Notes under the pieces: generated by a model
What the model saw: only the letters and a program-made list of their open reading frames with translations
The model's database searches: none
What the model was told of the DNA's origin: nothing
Shown: one piece after another, positions 1-10,879 of the stretch
Numbering within the stretch: the first letter of the stretch is position 1
How the letters are laid out: each line of letters opens with the position of its first letter
Source: Chondrus crispus
Taxonomy: Eukaryota > Rhodophyta > Florideophyceae > Gigartinales > Gigartinaceae
Assembly: GCF_000350225.1 (NCBI RefSeq)
Contig: NW_005178965.1
Location: forward strand, 186,001-250,000
Direction of reading: 5' to 3'
Length of the DNA: 64,000 nucleotides
Made by a program: the position numbers and the translations under genes

Positions 1-626
1 CGTAGAGGGTCCAGTCGGGAGGGAGGTCGGCCTTCCTCATTAAGTTGTACCCCGAGCACGTATCGACGGCGACCGTGTGGGGTTTGAACGCATTGCCTTC
101 GGTGGCCACAGAGCCCAAGACGTTATATATTTTCGACGTCATTAGGCAGACGATGCCGTTCACCACCTTAGGCGCGACCTTGTCGGCGAGATCGTTCCGC
201 CGAGGTCCTCGCCTACGGTTGTGGCCCTTCCTGCGTTTCCTTCTGCCCGAGTCGCGGGGCGTCCGCGGTTCAGTAACGCCCTCTCGGGTACTCGGGTCCG
301 TACGTACCGGACAATTTGTTGGCGGGTCTTAACTCACGGGAGTGAGGGGGTCACCCGGCTCTTGACGGTCTTCGTGGCCCCTTCGCGTAGATTACACAAC
401 ACCGGGGCTTCGGGTGTCCCGTTGCGGGTCCCTTCTGACGTCGGGCTTACGGAAACCTCGGCGTCCGCTCCCGCCTGTATCGGCGTCGCAGGAATCCCCA
501 TGCTCGTGTCCGGCGGCGGGGGATATATTATCGGCAAATAACCCCCGTGCCCCCGGTGAACACGTGGGGTACGGTCTAGTTCGATGGGACAAGACGGCTC
601 ACGCGACCGCGTGCACGTAACCGTCT
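1..626 (-). pseudogene. Element A pol, N-terminal region and start of protease
   Basis: Retroviral-type polyprotein start. In the -1 frame relative to gag, the strand is open from the gag end to about 334 and resembles the matching part of B. The protease core lies at about 130-30 in another frame, so at least one indel has broken the gene. The active-site stretch reads Val-Asp-Thr-Cys-Ser-Gly-Tyr-Asn-Leu, the same unusual Cys in place of Gly as in B. The rest of pol (RT, RNase H, integrase) must lie left of the window. Confidence 0.75.
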
Positions 627-638
627 TTACCCTTTTTT
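591..638 (-). promoter_or_regulatory. Degraded -1 frameshift signal at the gag/pol junction of A
   Basis: On the minus strand the gag end carries an A6 run (complement of 633-638) followed by a stem whose arms are 619-627 and 591-599. The arms pair over nine positions with one G-U pair. The same layout in B has an exact A AAA AAC heptamer; here it reads G AAA AAA G, so the slip site looks altered while the stem is kept. Confidence 0.5.
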
Positions 639-3197
639 CGAACTACCCGTGCTATCGGAGCTAACTTCCTGGGTATCGGTAGCCAGGCCTTCGTCGGGTC
701 CTTGGCCGCGTGGGTCGGGACGATTCCCCCACCGCGGCCGTGCATCATTGGCGAAGTACTCGGTTACTTCTTGACCGTGAGCTGCGACGATCGGACGTTG
801 CAGGATCTGAGGGACAGGGAGAACCGGTTCTCCTTCATGACCCTCCTCGGGTAGAGGGTACGGTTCCTCTACCCGATCTTGCAGGTACATGATTGCGTTC
901 TGTACCTGCTGCGGCAACCGAGAACGGTCTCGGTCCCCTCTCCCTCCTTGACGGGGATACCTTGCGTCCGCCTGGCGGTAGTCGGGTCGATCCCGACGGT
1001 CGAGCTCGTTACGACGATACCCGCCACCTCTGGGCGCGAAGCGTGCGCCCCCTCCCGATCGATTCGGGAAACCTTGGCGCGGGGGTCGGCCCTCGCCAAC
1101 CGATTGCCGGAGGAGATTGCGCGCGCCGGGTCGCGTCTCCATTTGGTAGCGGTAGTTCCTGTACGCCGTGAACATACGTTGTTCCGGCGACAGGAACGGG
1201 CAAGCGTACATGGCGTGTCCGTACGTTCGGCATAGCCAGCACACGTACGCGCTGCCGTCCGTTGAGGCGAAGGTCGCCGCGTGCCGCGCCTCCTCATCGG
1301 TGAGGAGGGGTACGCGAGGGGCTTCGGCTCGTGCATCCCGACTGGAGATGTCGAGCTCTGCGACCCGGGGATCCGTACCCCTTGCCACTCTTGGAGTGGC
1401 CGCGAAGGCCGTCGCGTAACTCGATGTCGTTCCGGTCGACATCGGTGAGGGGGGTCGTCCCCCCACGGGTCCTGCTCCTTGCGCAATGAGGACAGGGTCG
1501 GCCTGCCACTCATTCTCCCCGATATGGAGTGTCGAGGCGGGCGATCTTGTTGCAGCGGACTTCGTAGTCCTGCCAGCCCTCCCTGCCGGCTTCGTATCCG
1601 GCAGGGGCAAACCGCCCCGAGCGCGGTACGTCGTGCCTTCTGCCGTGGCGATACGGCGGATGGTTGGAAGATCGGTCTTCTGGCGGCTTGGGAGCCTCTG
1701 AACAGTCTCGGAGACTACGGCACGGGTCGCAGGAGCGAGTCCCCGCACAAAGTAGTGCGCGAGGGACTGTTCGGAGAACACTGCTGTGCACCGGTACGCG
1801 GCAGTTTCGAGCCAGTCCGCGAACGTGCTCTCCGTTTCATGAGATTGCTGTCGCGCCGTCGCGACAGCGTCGTACGCTTCACTTAACACGTCGTCGGTTA
1901 GGTAGCGTTTCAGGAACTGGTTCACGAGCCCCGGCCAGCTCACGTCGTCGTGTAGCTGGCCGGCGCGGAGGCCACGCATTGTATAACTCGTATACAGGCG
2001 CTCCGCGTCGCGCTCTAGGAAGTGCGCGAGGACTCGTACCGCAACACCTTCGGTCAGGTGTGGCGAGTTGAAGGTTATCCCGACATCCTTCAAGAACGGT
2101 AGGAGCTGGATCGGGTCCGTACCGTCAAAGCTCGTCATCGTAGGTCGGATCCCAGGGCAGCGGTGAACGTACTTCGCAATCCGTCCCGCGTCACCCGAGG
2201 TAACGAGCCTCGAGGTGTTATCCAGCCGGTACATACGATAGTCAGCGACGGCGCTGAACTCTTGGATCATCGTATGTACCGGCTCGAGTCCGGGTTCGGC
2301 GGGACCCAGCGTGCCGAAGGGGGTGACGGGTAGCGTACGAACGTCTACCGGACCTGGATGCTCGGCGTAGTTCGCCGGCAGGTAGCCGCCCCAGCGGGGA
2401 TCGAGGGAGGACATCGGTACTCCGGATCCGCGGGCGGCTCCTCCACGGTCAGGGTCGTCGCGATACGGTACGCGTTCCATGTGTCGCCTACTTCCGGGGA
2501 TAGGCGGCAGTGCTTGGGTCTCAGACGCGTAATTCGCGCCTGTCGGAAGGCGGTTGCCTTCCGCGGTTCGGCTAGTGTCGGCACCAGCCGGTCCCCAACG
2601 GTCCGGAGCGACGGCGCTCGGAGGTACGGTACCACCGGGCTATCTCGAGGGGGCACCGGGTAGCGTTTCGGCCGTGGTACGTTCCATGTCACGAGCACGC
2701 CGACGAGAGGCGTCGAGCTCAGCGGAGAGGTGCACGAACGCACCCAATTGCTCTGCGGACGCAGAGGTTCGGTCCTCGGGTCGTCTCACCGAGGTCGGCC
2801 TCTCAGGGCGACCTTGCCCGGACGGTCCGGGCGAGGCGAAACGGGAGTCTTCGACGAGCACTATCCGTGAGTGTAACTCGTCGATCAGTGCTCGGAGATT
2901 CTCTAAGGACTGCGTCACTCTATCGAACCTCCCTTCCCGCAGGGAGCGGAGTTCGGCCATACATCGAGTGTATACATGGTCCGATACATCCATCCGAAGG
3001 GAAGTACGGACTTCCTCGATGTATTCGGCTATGCGTTCGAACATCGCCGCCGCTCTTTCCTCGGAGGATCCGAGCGACGGTTCGCGGTCACGAGGACCTG
3101 CGTCGCCGTCGCCCGACGGGGCGGATGGGGACTGCACAGCGCCCGGACTCCGATCCGCCGCTTCGAAGCGGATCGAGGGCTCGAGCTCTTCGCTCAT
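627..3197 (-). pseudogene. Element A gag (one in-frame stop)
   Basis: Structural Gag polyprotein of a gypsy element, expected to form the virus-like particle and bind the RNA. The frame is open from the Met at 3197 to the TAA at 627-629, about 856 codons, broken only by a TAG at 2640-2642. An N-terminal segment with many charged and Leu residues (about residues 45-110) looks like a coiled coil. A capsid-like region follows, around the conserved 'FDGTD' and 'YTSYTMRGL' stretches. A single CCHC zinc knuckle (CWLC, TYGH, MYAC) lies at about 1199-1240. An Arg/Gly-rich tail follows the knuckle. The B copy (15100-17660) is similar throughout. The single nonsense codon makes this copy a probable pseudogene, though a few bases from intact. 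Confidence 0.85.
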
Positions 3198-3258
3198 CTC
3201 GACGCGATCGGTTCACGGAGGGAAGCGGAAGTCTTCTCGGAGATCGGACTCCAGGGTT

Positions 3259-3276
3259 TTCAAGGTCGGGAGACCA
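3259..3276 (-). other. Primer binding site of element A
   Basis: One base after the LTR end, the minus strand reads TGGTCTCCCGACC, the same start as in B and C. TGG is the complement of a tRNA CCA end. The tRNA cannot be named from this alone. Confidence 0.65.
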
Positions 3277-3277
3277 C

Positions 3278-3885
3278 TGCAGCATAAACACCCCCAACAG
3301 CGGAGGGGTGTTGCTGACAGTCCGACGGTGACCCTTGATCGGCGGAAGACGGGGGACTCCTCCTGCTCACGGAACCGGGCACGGGCCCGGTAGCAGTGTG
3401 GTAGAGCGAGTCGGGGTAGGTCGCGCGCACGCACGAGCGGACCGACGCCTCGACGCCCCGGAGCAGCGCTGGGTGACGTACCAGCGCTGACGGGCGGAGG
3501 CGGATCCCGGCTCGCCCGCGTGTCGTGCAACCCGACCCGTGCCGGTCCCTAACTAAAAGGCGCACGAAGGTGTCGCGCTAGTTGGAGTAAGCTGGAGAGT
3601 TTCGCCGCGGTCGTCGGTCGTGACCAAGCTACCTTGGTCCTCTCCCCGCCGGCCCCCTTCCTCCTATTTAATATACGAATCGAAGTTATCATACTATTGT
3701 ACAGTATCGTGCTACTGTACCAGTGCGGGTCGTCCGGCACTGTAATACTGTCAGCCATCGGGCTGACAGCACACGTGTCGTACACGTGTGCTGGCGCACG
3801 CGCTGTAAGATATGCGCGCTCGCCCGCTGTAAGATTCGTACCTTACAGCGAGATCTAGATCTAATTGCAAATCTAATGTATACAG
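3278..3885 (-). repeat. 5' LTR of element A
   Basis: The plus strand begins TGCAGCATAAACACC and ends TATACA. Landmarks shared with B's LTR in the same order include the stretch near 3440 (cgcctcgacgccccggagc), a Y-rich tract, a cacacgtgt stretch near 3770 and two 'gctgtaag' boxes. It is about 608 bp, against 594 bp for B's LTR. The exact right end is inferred from the terminal CA and from the frame of the transposase that resumes at 31832. Confidence 0.75.
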
Positions 3886-3887
3886 TA
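3883..3887. repeat. Left target-site duplication of element C (CAGTA)
   Basis: CAGTA stands directly before the first TG of the left LTR and again directly after the right LTR at 31827-31831, as expected for 5-bp duplication by a gypsy integrase. Confidence 0.9.
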
Positions 3888-5017
3888 TGTAGTGCAATAC
3901 GCACCTGAAAAGGGGGGTGAAAAGAAAGGATAATATTTGGATATGAAAAGTAGTCCGGGTTGGGGGACACACGTGTGAATAACTGCACAGTTTTAATTTT
4001 TTATTAATTATTTTATTTTATTTATTTAATTAGTTGGCATTAATTTTGCTGACACTAGATTAGATCTAGGATCTAGCGCCGCGAGCTACTGTAGTGGCTC
4101 CGGCGGGGCGATATATACCTTAGCCCTCTGACCACCAAGTCAGTAAAGGTAACCCGAGTTGCCGGAGTTGAATATCGCCTTGGTCGAAGTCCGTCTTTCC
4201 CAAGACGCTCCCTTTTACCACAGATAGCGTTATCCTTTGCGCTCGGGGGTTCCCTTTCCTTTTCCTTTATTTCACCTACCCTTTTCTATTTCTATCTCTA
4301 TTTCTATTCCCTTATCTTGCGTTAGTTCCACAGTGCCTGATTGCGATCCGCATTGTGACGACTGGAGCCCTCGGGCTCTTGTGTTGGTTCTTCTGTTTGT
4401 TGTTGGTGCCATCGGCTTTGGTTGCGACCGGACCGGTGTAGGTGTCTTGGCCATCGGGCGACACGTGGGTGTAGCGCTGCTACTTGTTTACGACCACCGA
4501 CGGAGGCTGTTGCAACGACGTCTCCCTCGAAGGTCCTGTAGTGTATACAGGACAGTGTTGGTTCCATCGGATACAGGTTGCGACCGTTCCGGTGTCGGTA
4601 CTTTGCCATCGGGCAGTACGGAGGTGTAGCACTGCTACGTGTTTGCTAATTCCCGACGGGCTGCGTTGCGACGCCCCCGTCGAAGACCTTATCAAGGGTA
4701 TAAGGTGTAACAGGTGCTCCGCGAGCATTGGATTTACGACCCATCGGGCCCGGCTTCTTAATTACCGCCCCGAACTCGCCGAGCAACTGCCTGTACAAGA
4801 CTCTACCACCATTCGTCCCGGGGCAGGCCTCTTCCTTTTGCCCCCCCTGTCAGGGAGTTGAGCTACTGTGGGCCGCAAACCCACTTAAAGGGAAAGGGAG
4901 AATCGGACACTCCGTAGGGCTGTGCCGTCGGCAACTCTTGTTGGTTGTTGTGTGTTGGTTGTGTTGTCGCTGGACCGTTGGACCCTGGTTCCGGCCTGAC
5001 AGGCACAATGCACTACA
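3888..5017 (+). repeat. 5' LTR of element C
   Basis: It starts TGTAGTGCAATACGC and ends ATGCACTACA, so its ends form an inverted repeat. A TATATA box at about 4111-4117 could be the promoter of the element. The second half contains imperfect internal repeats around 'gccatcggg' (about 4440-4480 and 4600-4640). The same 1.13-kb sequence is present at 30696-31826, and a shorter relative is present inverted at 9837-10879. Confidence 0.95.
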
Positions 5018-5021
5018 TAAG

Positions 5022-5039
5022 TGGTCTCCCGACGTAGAA
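5022..5039 (+). other. Primer binding site of element C
   Basis: Four bases after the LTR the sequence TGGTCTCCCGACGTAGAA begins. Its complement would be a tRNA 3' end with CCA, discriminator A and a plausible T-arm. A and B use nearly the same site. Confidence 0.7.
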
Positions 5040-5137
5040 TCTGGAAACTACGAAGCCCGACCTAGAATCTGGAACTGAACACGGAAGTCGGAAATAGGTA
5101 AACTAGTTCGATAGGTCTCGTTTATTAAGAGCGAACC

Positions 5138-7342
5138 ATGGCATCAATCCAACCCAAGGACGTCGGTCCTGGGGTCAGAAGGGCTGGATCAGCTCAAGAG
5201 TCGAGGATTCCGCGAGGACCTCGTACACGTAGCCAAGGAAATTCGGCTACTGATCCAGTTGCAGAAGCGTCCCCTTCGGGGACAGCCGTTGAGAAAAATG
5301 GCCTGGAAGAGAAGTTTGAGAAGTTGAGCGAGGAGATTCGTCAGGAGACGAAGAGCAAGCTCGACGAACTTCTGGGCATTTTTCAGAAGCAACAGGAGTT
5401 GCTAAAATCCGAGTTCCACGCTGCGCTTGAAGAGCTGACGGCCCGTGTGGTTCTCGTGGAGAATTTAAGTGCCGATGCGTCCCCGGGCCGAGATCCGGAA
5501 GTGCTGGATTCGCTAAAGCTCGCCGCGAAAGAAGCGCGGCGAGACGCGAATCAGGCCCTGGAAACGCTGGCCAAGACAAGGGACAGCATCGACGACCGGT
5601 TCTACCGCGCTTCGCGGCGACTCAAGGACCTTGAGCAAGCTGCGGGCCGGGCCGAACCAAGTTTGGACGCGGGATCGCTCTCCGACGGAGAAGAAACCGA
5701 CAGTCCAACGAAGAAGGACAAGTCCGTCCGAACCCGGGATCCCAAGTGGAAGAGCCCCAAGTCGGCCAAGGGCCGAAAGAAGGAGAAAAGTCACTGCAGT
5801 GACGACCGCGAAAATTGCGACTCAAATTCGGAGTCGAATGTTTCAGAAGAAAATGGTGACGACGCCTCGTCGAACCATTCAAGAAATTCCGACCGAAGAT
5901 CGACAGAAGGGAATGGAATTTCGTCAAATAAGAAGAGCTCCAAACGAGGCGGAGTCACTTTGTCCGCCTCGCGGAGAGACAAGGAAGCGGAGCCAGAAGA
6001 CATCGCGACGCAGCGCGGACCGCGATGGGAGGAGTTGGAGGAATTAAACCCGACCAATCACCTCTTCAAGAAGTTGCTTTCGTACAGGACGTACCGCCTG
6101 CGGAACCCGCAGACACGTTTGTCGGGCAAGCGGCGGACCGCCGTGCGAAGAATCAGAAGAGACATACCACCAAAGGTGAAGAGAGACAATACGTTCACAG
6201 GAGACGGTGGCGTATTGGTTCTAGATTTTTTGGCTAGATAGTCCAAGAATTCGACACCCAGGAGATGAACGAAGGCCAAGCGATCCGCTTGCTACCGGAG
6301 TTCCTCGGCGGAATCGCCTTGAGACAGTACACTTCGGTGTCACAAACGGCGGGGTCCCACCATGGGAAAATATCCGTCTGGCCGGAGGCCGTACAGTGGC
6401 TATTGCGAAGCTTCGCCACCGATGAGGCGATCCGCCAAGCCGTACTCGCTTTACGGGAAGTACAGCAGCTACCGTCTGAAGACGAGATGGAATTTTATAT
6501 CCGTCTGACGGACGCGAGCAATCGATGTGGAAACGTATATTCGATGGAAGAACAGATGACAATGTTTATTGAAGGACTCTATTCAAGTATCAAGCCGGTG
6601 GTATCTCAATACCGACAAGACAATCGGGACGTTTCGTTTTTGAGACTAGTTAATTACGCGAAGGCGCATGGCTCGGCGAGCCGTGCCAAGGAGAGGAAGA
6701 CTAGGAGAGTCACCATCCAATCGCCAGCGACGCTAAGGACGGGGGGAAGCAGAAGCCTTCGCACCCCACACCAAAAACCCGCGGCGCTGTCCACTTGGCC
6801 GACACACTGTCTGCGTCCAGAGGACCTAGTACGGTTGATCAGGAAGAAAATAGATACGCAGGAGCCCTGGTCGCCGAGGGCGATTTTTATGGCCCCTCCG
6901 AGGAATATGGAGACGAGGAGCACGGGGCTAGTGGGATGTCTACGCTACAGACGCCCACGTATACGAAGGACTCGTATACAGAGGCCGCGGATCCCGTGTT
7001 AGCGTTTCGAAGGCGCGGACACACGCCAGCGCCAAGAATTCCGATGGAAGACAAGGGTACGGCCTTCAGAAGACCGGGCTGGACGGGCCGGCCGACGGCC
7101 CGAGGACCGCCAATGTCGCCGTACCCTCCGAAGAAGCATGGCCTCGTATGCTACCAGTGCTACGAGAAGGGGCACGGAGCGCCTACGTGTTTGCTCTCGT
7201 TCCGAGAGATGCACCGAGTTCTGAAGAACTACGAGATGCTCTACCCGATGGAGAGGTTGGGAATTCCGTCGACAAGTTACCTGAAGGTAAAACAATGGTT
7301 CGAATCGCAGGCGGCGAGCACACCAAGTGCCTCTGCCGAAGG
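5138..7342 (+). pseudogene. Element C gag, 5' part, interrupted by element B
   Basis: Gag polyprotein with two frameshifts. The first frame runs from the Met at 5138 to 6241 and holds an N-terminal region rich in Lys, Glu and Ser with a likely coiled coil (about residues 50-110). The frame then shifts near 6235. The capsid-like part resumes around 6245, with 'LLPEFLGG' matching 'LLPFLKD' of the A and B gags. A second shift near 6790 leads to the last frame, which has one CCHC zinc knuckle (CYQC, EKGH, PTC) at about 7147-7190. The reading frame then runs into B at 7343. It continues in the same phase after B at 19785. The divergence from A/B gag is strong, so this is another family. Confidence 0.85.
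7338..7342. repeat. Left target-site duplication of element B (GAAGG)
   Basis: GAAGG at 7338-7342 is repeated at 19785-19789, directly outside the two LTRs of B. Joining the flanks at one copy restores the gag reading frame of C. Confidence 0.92.
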
Positions 7343-7936
7343 TGTAGTATAATCACCCCCAATGACGAGGGGGGGTGAGTACTGACAGTTCGGAAAGACC
7401 CCGATCGGCGGGAAGATAGAAGCACGGCCCACCCACGGTACCGAGCACGGGCTCGAGGTAGCGGTGGTAGAGCGGGATCGGGGAGGACGCGCGCACGCGC
7501 GAGCGGTTCTACGCCTCGACGCCCCGGAGCGGTACTGGGTGACGATCCAGTACCGACGGGCGGAGGCGGAGCCGGATCGTGGGCATGCTACGCGCGTCCT
7601 CAACCCGCGCGCGGTGCAACTCCTAGGTAAAACGGACGGAAGTATCTAAAAGTAAGCGGGCGGACCAAGGTGGAGGATCCTTGACAAGTCTGTGCTTGTC
7701 GTCCTCCACCGCCGGCGGTCCGCTCATATTTAATGTACATCGTAGTCTATCATAAATCTACAGTAGTGCCGGTCTACCGACACTGTAACGCCGTCAGCCG
7801 GCGGGACTGACAGTCCACGTGTAGTACGCGTCCCGTACACGTGGAGGACACGTGTGTGCGCGCATGGCTGTAAGGCTCGTTGCCTTACTGTCCCTGATCC
7901 AATCCTAATCTAATTTCCGTTTGGGGTTATACCACA
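7343..7936 (-). repeat. 3' LTR of element B
   Basis: 594 bp, from TGTAGTATAATC to GGTTATACCACA, with near-matching inverted ends (TGTAGTATAA and TGTGGTATAA). The partner copy is 17738-19784, which is split by an insertion. Confidence 0.93.
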
Positions 7937-7952
7937 TCACCCCCCCCTCAAG
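7937..7952 (-). other. Polypurine tract of element B
   Basis: Read on the minus strand, CTTGAGGGGGGGTGA lies directly before the 3' LTR. A purine run at this place primes plus-strand DNA synthesis in LTR elements. Confidence 0.8.
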
Positions 7953-8031
7953 AGTGAACGTCCGCGTTCACTCCTGAGGTTTGTAGAACCTGTCTGTCCC
8001 ACTCCCTGAACCCTCACCAGCACCGCCGACG

Positions 8032-9630
8032 GTGGACAAACTCCCGCTCCACTTTGCGCTGTCCCAGTCCTTCCCCGACAGTCCCGACCGATCATCTCCG
8101 CTCCGTGCTATCGGCCGTCCTATCATGGCCGACTCGACCTCTCTTCCTCTTCCGCCTCCGCTCGAGGGCGGCGGCAAACCCGGGGCGGCCGGCGCGTCCG
8201 TCGTAGCGATTTCTTTGCCGATCGGGGTCGGGTCATCGAGCGCGTCCCCTGGATCGCGAGAGGACGACATCGCTCTGACTCGTACGGCCCCGCTGGCTCC
8301 GCCGGCTTTCCAGAAGTCCCGTTCCCGCTCCACGACCGTCTCCGTGGAGCTGGTGGCCCCTCCCGTGGGGCCACCCAAACCGGTTATCGCGTTCCGTCCG
8401 GCTGCCCCTTCGGTCCCAGCGGCCGACGTCTTTCCCGTTGCGCATTCGGACGTCGCGCGCGACCACGCCGCTCCTGACTGCGCGTCCTTCGACCGTCGTC
8501 CTCCTGTACCTCCCCCCTCCTCTTCCGGTCGGGAGGGGGAGGTGGCCTCTGCCACGCGGTGGTTCGGGGTTCCGTCTTCCGATGCCCCACTGCTCTCCGT
8601 CGACGAGCTGCAGTACCCTTGGTCGCGCAGGGTCTGTTCGGGGGTCACCGTAGCGGAGGTGATCTCGTGCGGGTGGCTTCGGTCCGATCTCGCCCGCTTG
8701 TTCAAGGTATACGAGGCGGGCGGCCTCGAAGAAGCGTCTTCGGCCCTTCGTCGCTTAATGGCCGAAGGCGGCGGGGTCGGCTACCAGCTCCCGGACGAGC
8801 TGCCGGGCAACCGTACATTCGTGTACAGTGTTGCGGAGGTCATCTACGTTGATCGTATGGGGGCGTTCCTGTCCGGATCGGTGCGGGTAGACCCCCGACG
8901 CCTCTTGCTGTCGGATTTGGCGGGGTTGTACGTCTCGCCCCGCCCCTACGCTTTCACCAAGCCCCTCGTGGCTCTACAGAAGTCCTCGTGTTCCTTGATG
9001 CGGTTATATGCCGTGGGTTTCGCTCACCACGATTGGTCCGCATACAGGAGAGACGACGAGGCGGACGGTCGGGTCGTCCCATCCGCTGCCTTTGCGTCCG
9101 GCTTGACAGTGGGGGATTTTCCAGCTCTCCCCGTGAGCGTGCGGGAGAGCTTTCCTTCACTAGGGGTACTCCCCCTTCTGCTTCCCATCCTGAAGTATTT
9201 TGGCATCGCGTGCGCCGACCTGCAGCATCCAGCCCACTCGCGGCTCGCTTACAACTATGAGCGGGAGTAGGCGTGGTCCGTATGCTGCGCCTTCATGTCG
9301 GAGGTTTACATGAACAAGCGGGCGTTCGTCCAGCCCGGCTCCACAGTTGCGTTCGTGAGGCACGTCGCATCGGGCCTTCCCGACGTCGACGTCGCGCTGC
9401 ATCCGTCAGAACACGGGTCCAGTCACGCCCCTTGGACGTTCGGCCATGCCATTAGCCTCACGGACCGCGCCAGCGAGGTCACCCCTCGGAACCACCGTTC
9501 GTGGATGGACTATACGACCGGAGATCGCAGCTCTTATCTCACGTACGATACCAAGGCGGAGGCCTCGTGGCGCGCTCTCCCCTGGTGCCGTCGGTCTCCA
9601 GCGACGCACAGCCGAGGGGAGGGGGTCTGA
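8032..9630 (+). pseudogene. Long ORF antisense to element B pol, beside the 3' LTR
   Basis: Function not recognised. The frame is open from the Met at 8032 to 9630 (about 532 codons) with one break, a TAG at 9268-9270, after which protein-like sequence continues in the same frame. Residues 1-170 are rich in Pro, Ser and Ala. From about residue 185 the sequence looks like a folded domain with many hydrophobic and aromatic residues and no clear membrane span or zinc motif. It starts about 95 bases from the LTR and reads toward pol, against the element's own direction. Element C has an ORF in the same relative place (28621-30572), although I see no clear similarity between the two proteins. It could be a regulatory or captured gene, or a leftover of another element. 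Confidence 0.6.
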
Positions 9631-9836
9631 GCATCGGCATGGGCGCCGTAAACGCTACAGGGACCTCGACGCCGTGGCCGTGGACTCCGTTGGCACCGCG
9701 AACCCCTTTCGGCCAAAATAAAAAAGGGACTCCGTTACCCAGACCACTTTCGTAGTACAACTCCAGGTCAAATTTGTCGTTAACACAATTCTAGGTCGGG
9801 TTTGCTGTAGACAATTCTAGGTCGAGAGACCACTTT
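9631..9836 (-). other. Leader remnant attached to the inverted C-family LTR
   Basis: On the minus strand, 9835-9720 begins with AAG and then TGGTCTCTCGACCTAGAATT, a primer binding site like those of A, B and C. The 'GACCTAGAAT' word then recurs twice. This is the internal leader that belongs to the LTR at 9837-10879. The join to element B sequence lies somewhere between about 9640 and 9740. Confidence 0.6.
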
Positions 9837-10879
9837 TGTAGTGCAATTTGCCTGGCAGGCCGCGAACACAGTCCGACGGTCAAACAAAAAGAAGAAAACA
9901 ACAACAGCAACAACAACTGCCGATGGCACGCGCTACGGAGCGTTCGAGACTCCCTTTCCCCTTGTGTGGGCTTGCGGCCCACGGTAGCTCAACTCCGACG
10001 GGGGGTAAGGAAAGATGCCCGGCCCGGGAGGAAAATGGTGGTAGAGACTTGTGAAGACTTGAGTGCTCGACGAGTGCGGGTTGGGCTTATCTACGAGAAT
10101 GTAACCGCGGTTCGCTGGGTTGTAAGGCCAATGCTCGACGAGCATCTTCAGCACCTTGGGTATAATTCAAGGTATTCGACGGGGGCTTGCTCAGCACTAC
10201 CCGACGGGATCGTAATTGTGCAGCAGCGCTACTACCGACGTGTTGCCCGATGGCTAGAAACACCCTCACCAGCGCGATCGCAATCGCGGTAGGTGGTACC
10301 AACTCTGTCTTATACAATAAGACCTTCGACGGAGGCGTCGTCGCAACAAACTTCCGACGGAACTTGAAACAGTAGCAGCGCTACACGACGTGTTGCCCGA
10401 TGGCTAATACACCTACACCGGATCGGTTGCAACCGACTTCAGTGGAACCAACACAATTAAGGGAAAGATAGAAATAGAAGTAGAGAAATGAATAGGGAAA
10501 TAAATGGAAAAGAGAAGGGAACCCCCTAGCGCAAAGGATGCCGTAGGCTTAGGTAAAAGGGAGCGTCTTGGTAGAGACGGACTTCGACCAAGGCGACATT
10601 CAACTCTGGCAACTCGGGTTACCTTTACTGACTTGGTGGTCAGAGGGCTAAGGTATATATCGCCCCGCCAAAGCCACTACAGTAGCTCGCGGCGCTAGAT
10701 CCTAAATCTAATCTAATGTCAGCAAAATTAATGCTAACTAATTAACTAAATAAAATTAAATAATTAAAAATTAAAACTGTGCAATTATTCACACGTGTGT
10801 CCCCCAACCCGGACTACTTTTCATATCCAAATATTTTCCTTTCTTTTCACCCCCTTTTTCAGGTGCGTATTGCACTACA
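9837..10879 (-). repeat. C-family LTR, inverted, truncating B integrase
   Basis: Read on the minus strand it starts TGTAGTGCAATACGC and ends ATTGCACTACA like element C's LTRs, with the TATATA region near 10650. It is 1043 bp, shorter and more diverged than C's pair. It is followed by its own primer binding site, yet no second LTR and no matching target duplication are seen (CCGTC on one side, ACTTT on the other). It is therefore a broken element rather than a clean solo LTR. B's integrase ends exactly at its border. Confidence 0.85.

Larger units (their letters stand above)
1..3885 (-). mobile_element. Ty3/gypsy LTR retrotransposon A, left part missing
   Basis: Read on the minus strand the order is 5' LTR (3885-3278), primer binding site, gag, then the start of pol, which leaves the window at base 1. 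Its gag and protease match element B (7343-19784) closely, so A and B are two copies of one family. The LTR has the same landmarks as B's LTR but is clearly more diverged. A's right end is followed, once element C is removed, by a pogo transposase reading frame at 31832, so A is inferred to sit inside that gene. The 3' LTR and most of pol are not visible. Confidence 0.85.

Noticed and set aside
869..1513. 214-codon minus-strand ORF within A
   Set aside because: Shadow of A gag, with Arg-rich composition typical of an off-frame reading of GC-rich sequence.
7968..8705. 245-codon minus-strand ORF next to B's 3' LTR, which could be the end of pol
   Set aside because: It mirrors the Pro/Ser/Ala-rich part of the plus-strand ORF at 8032 and shows no integrase C-terminal or chromodomain motif; the plus strand extends further with more protein-like sequence.
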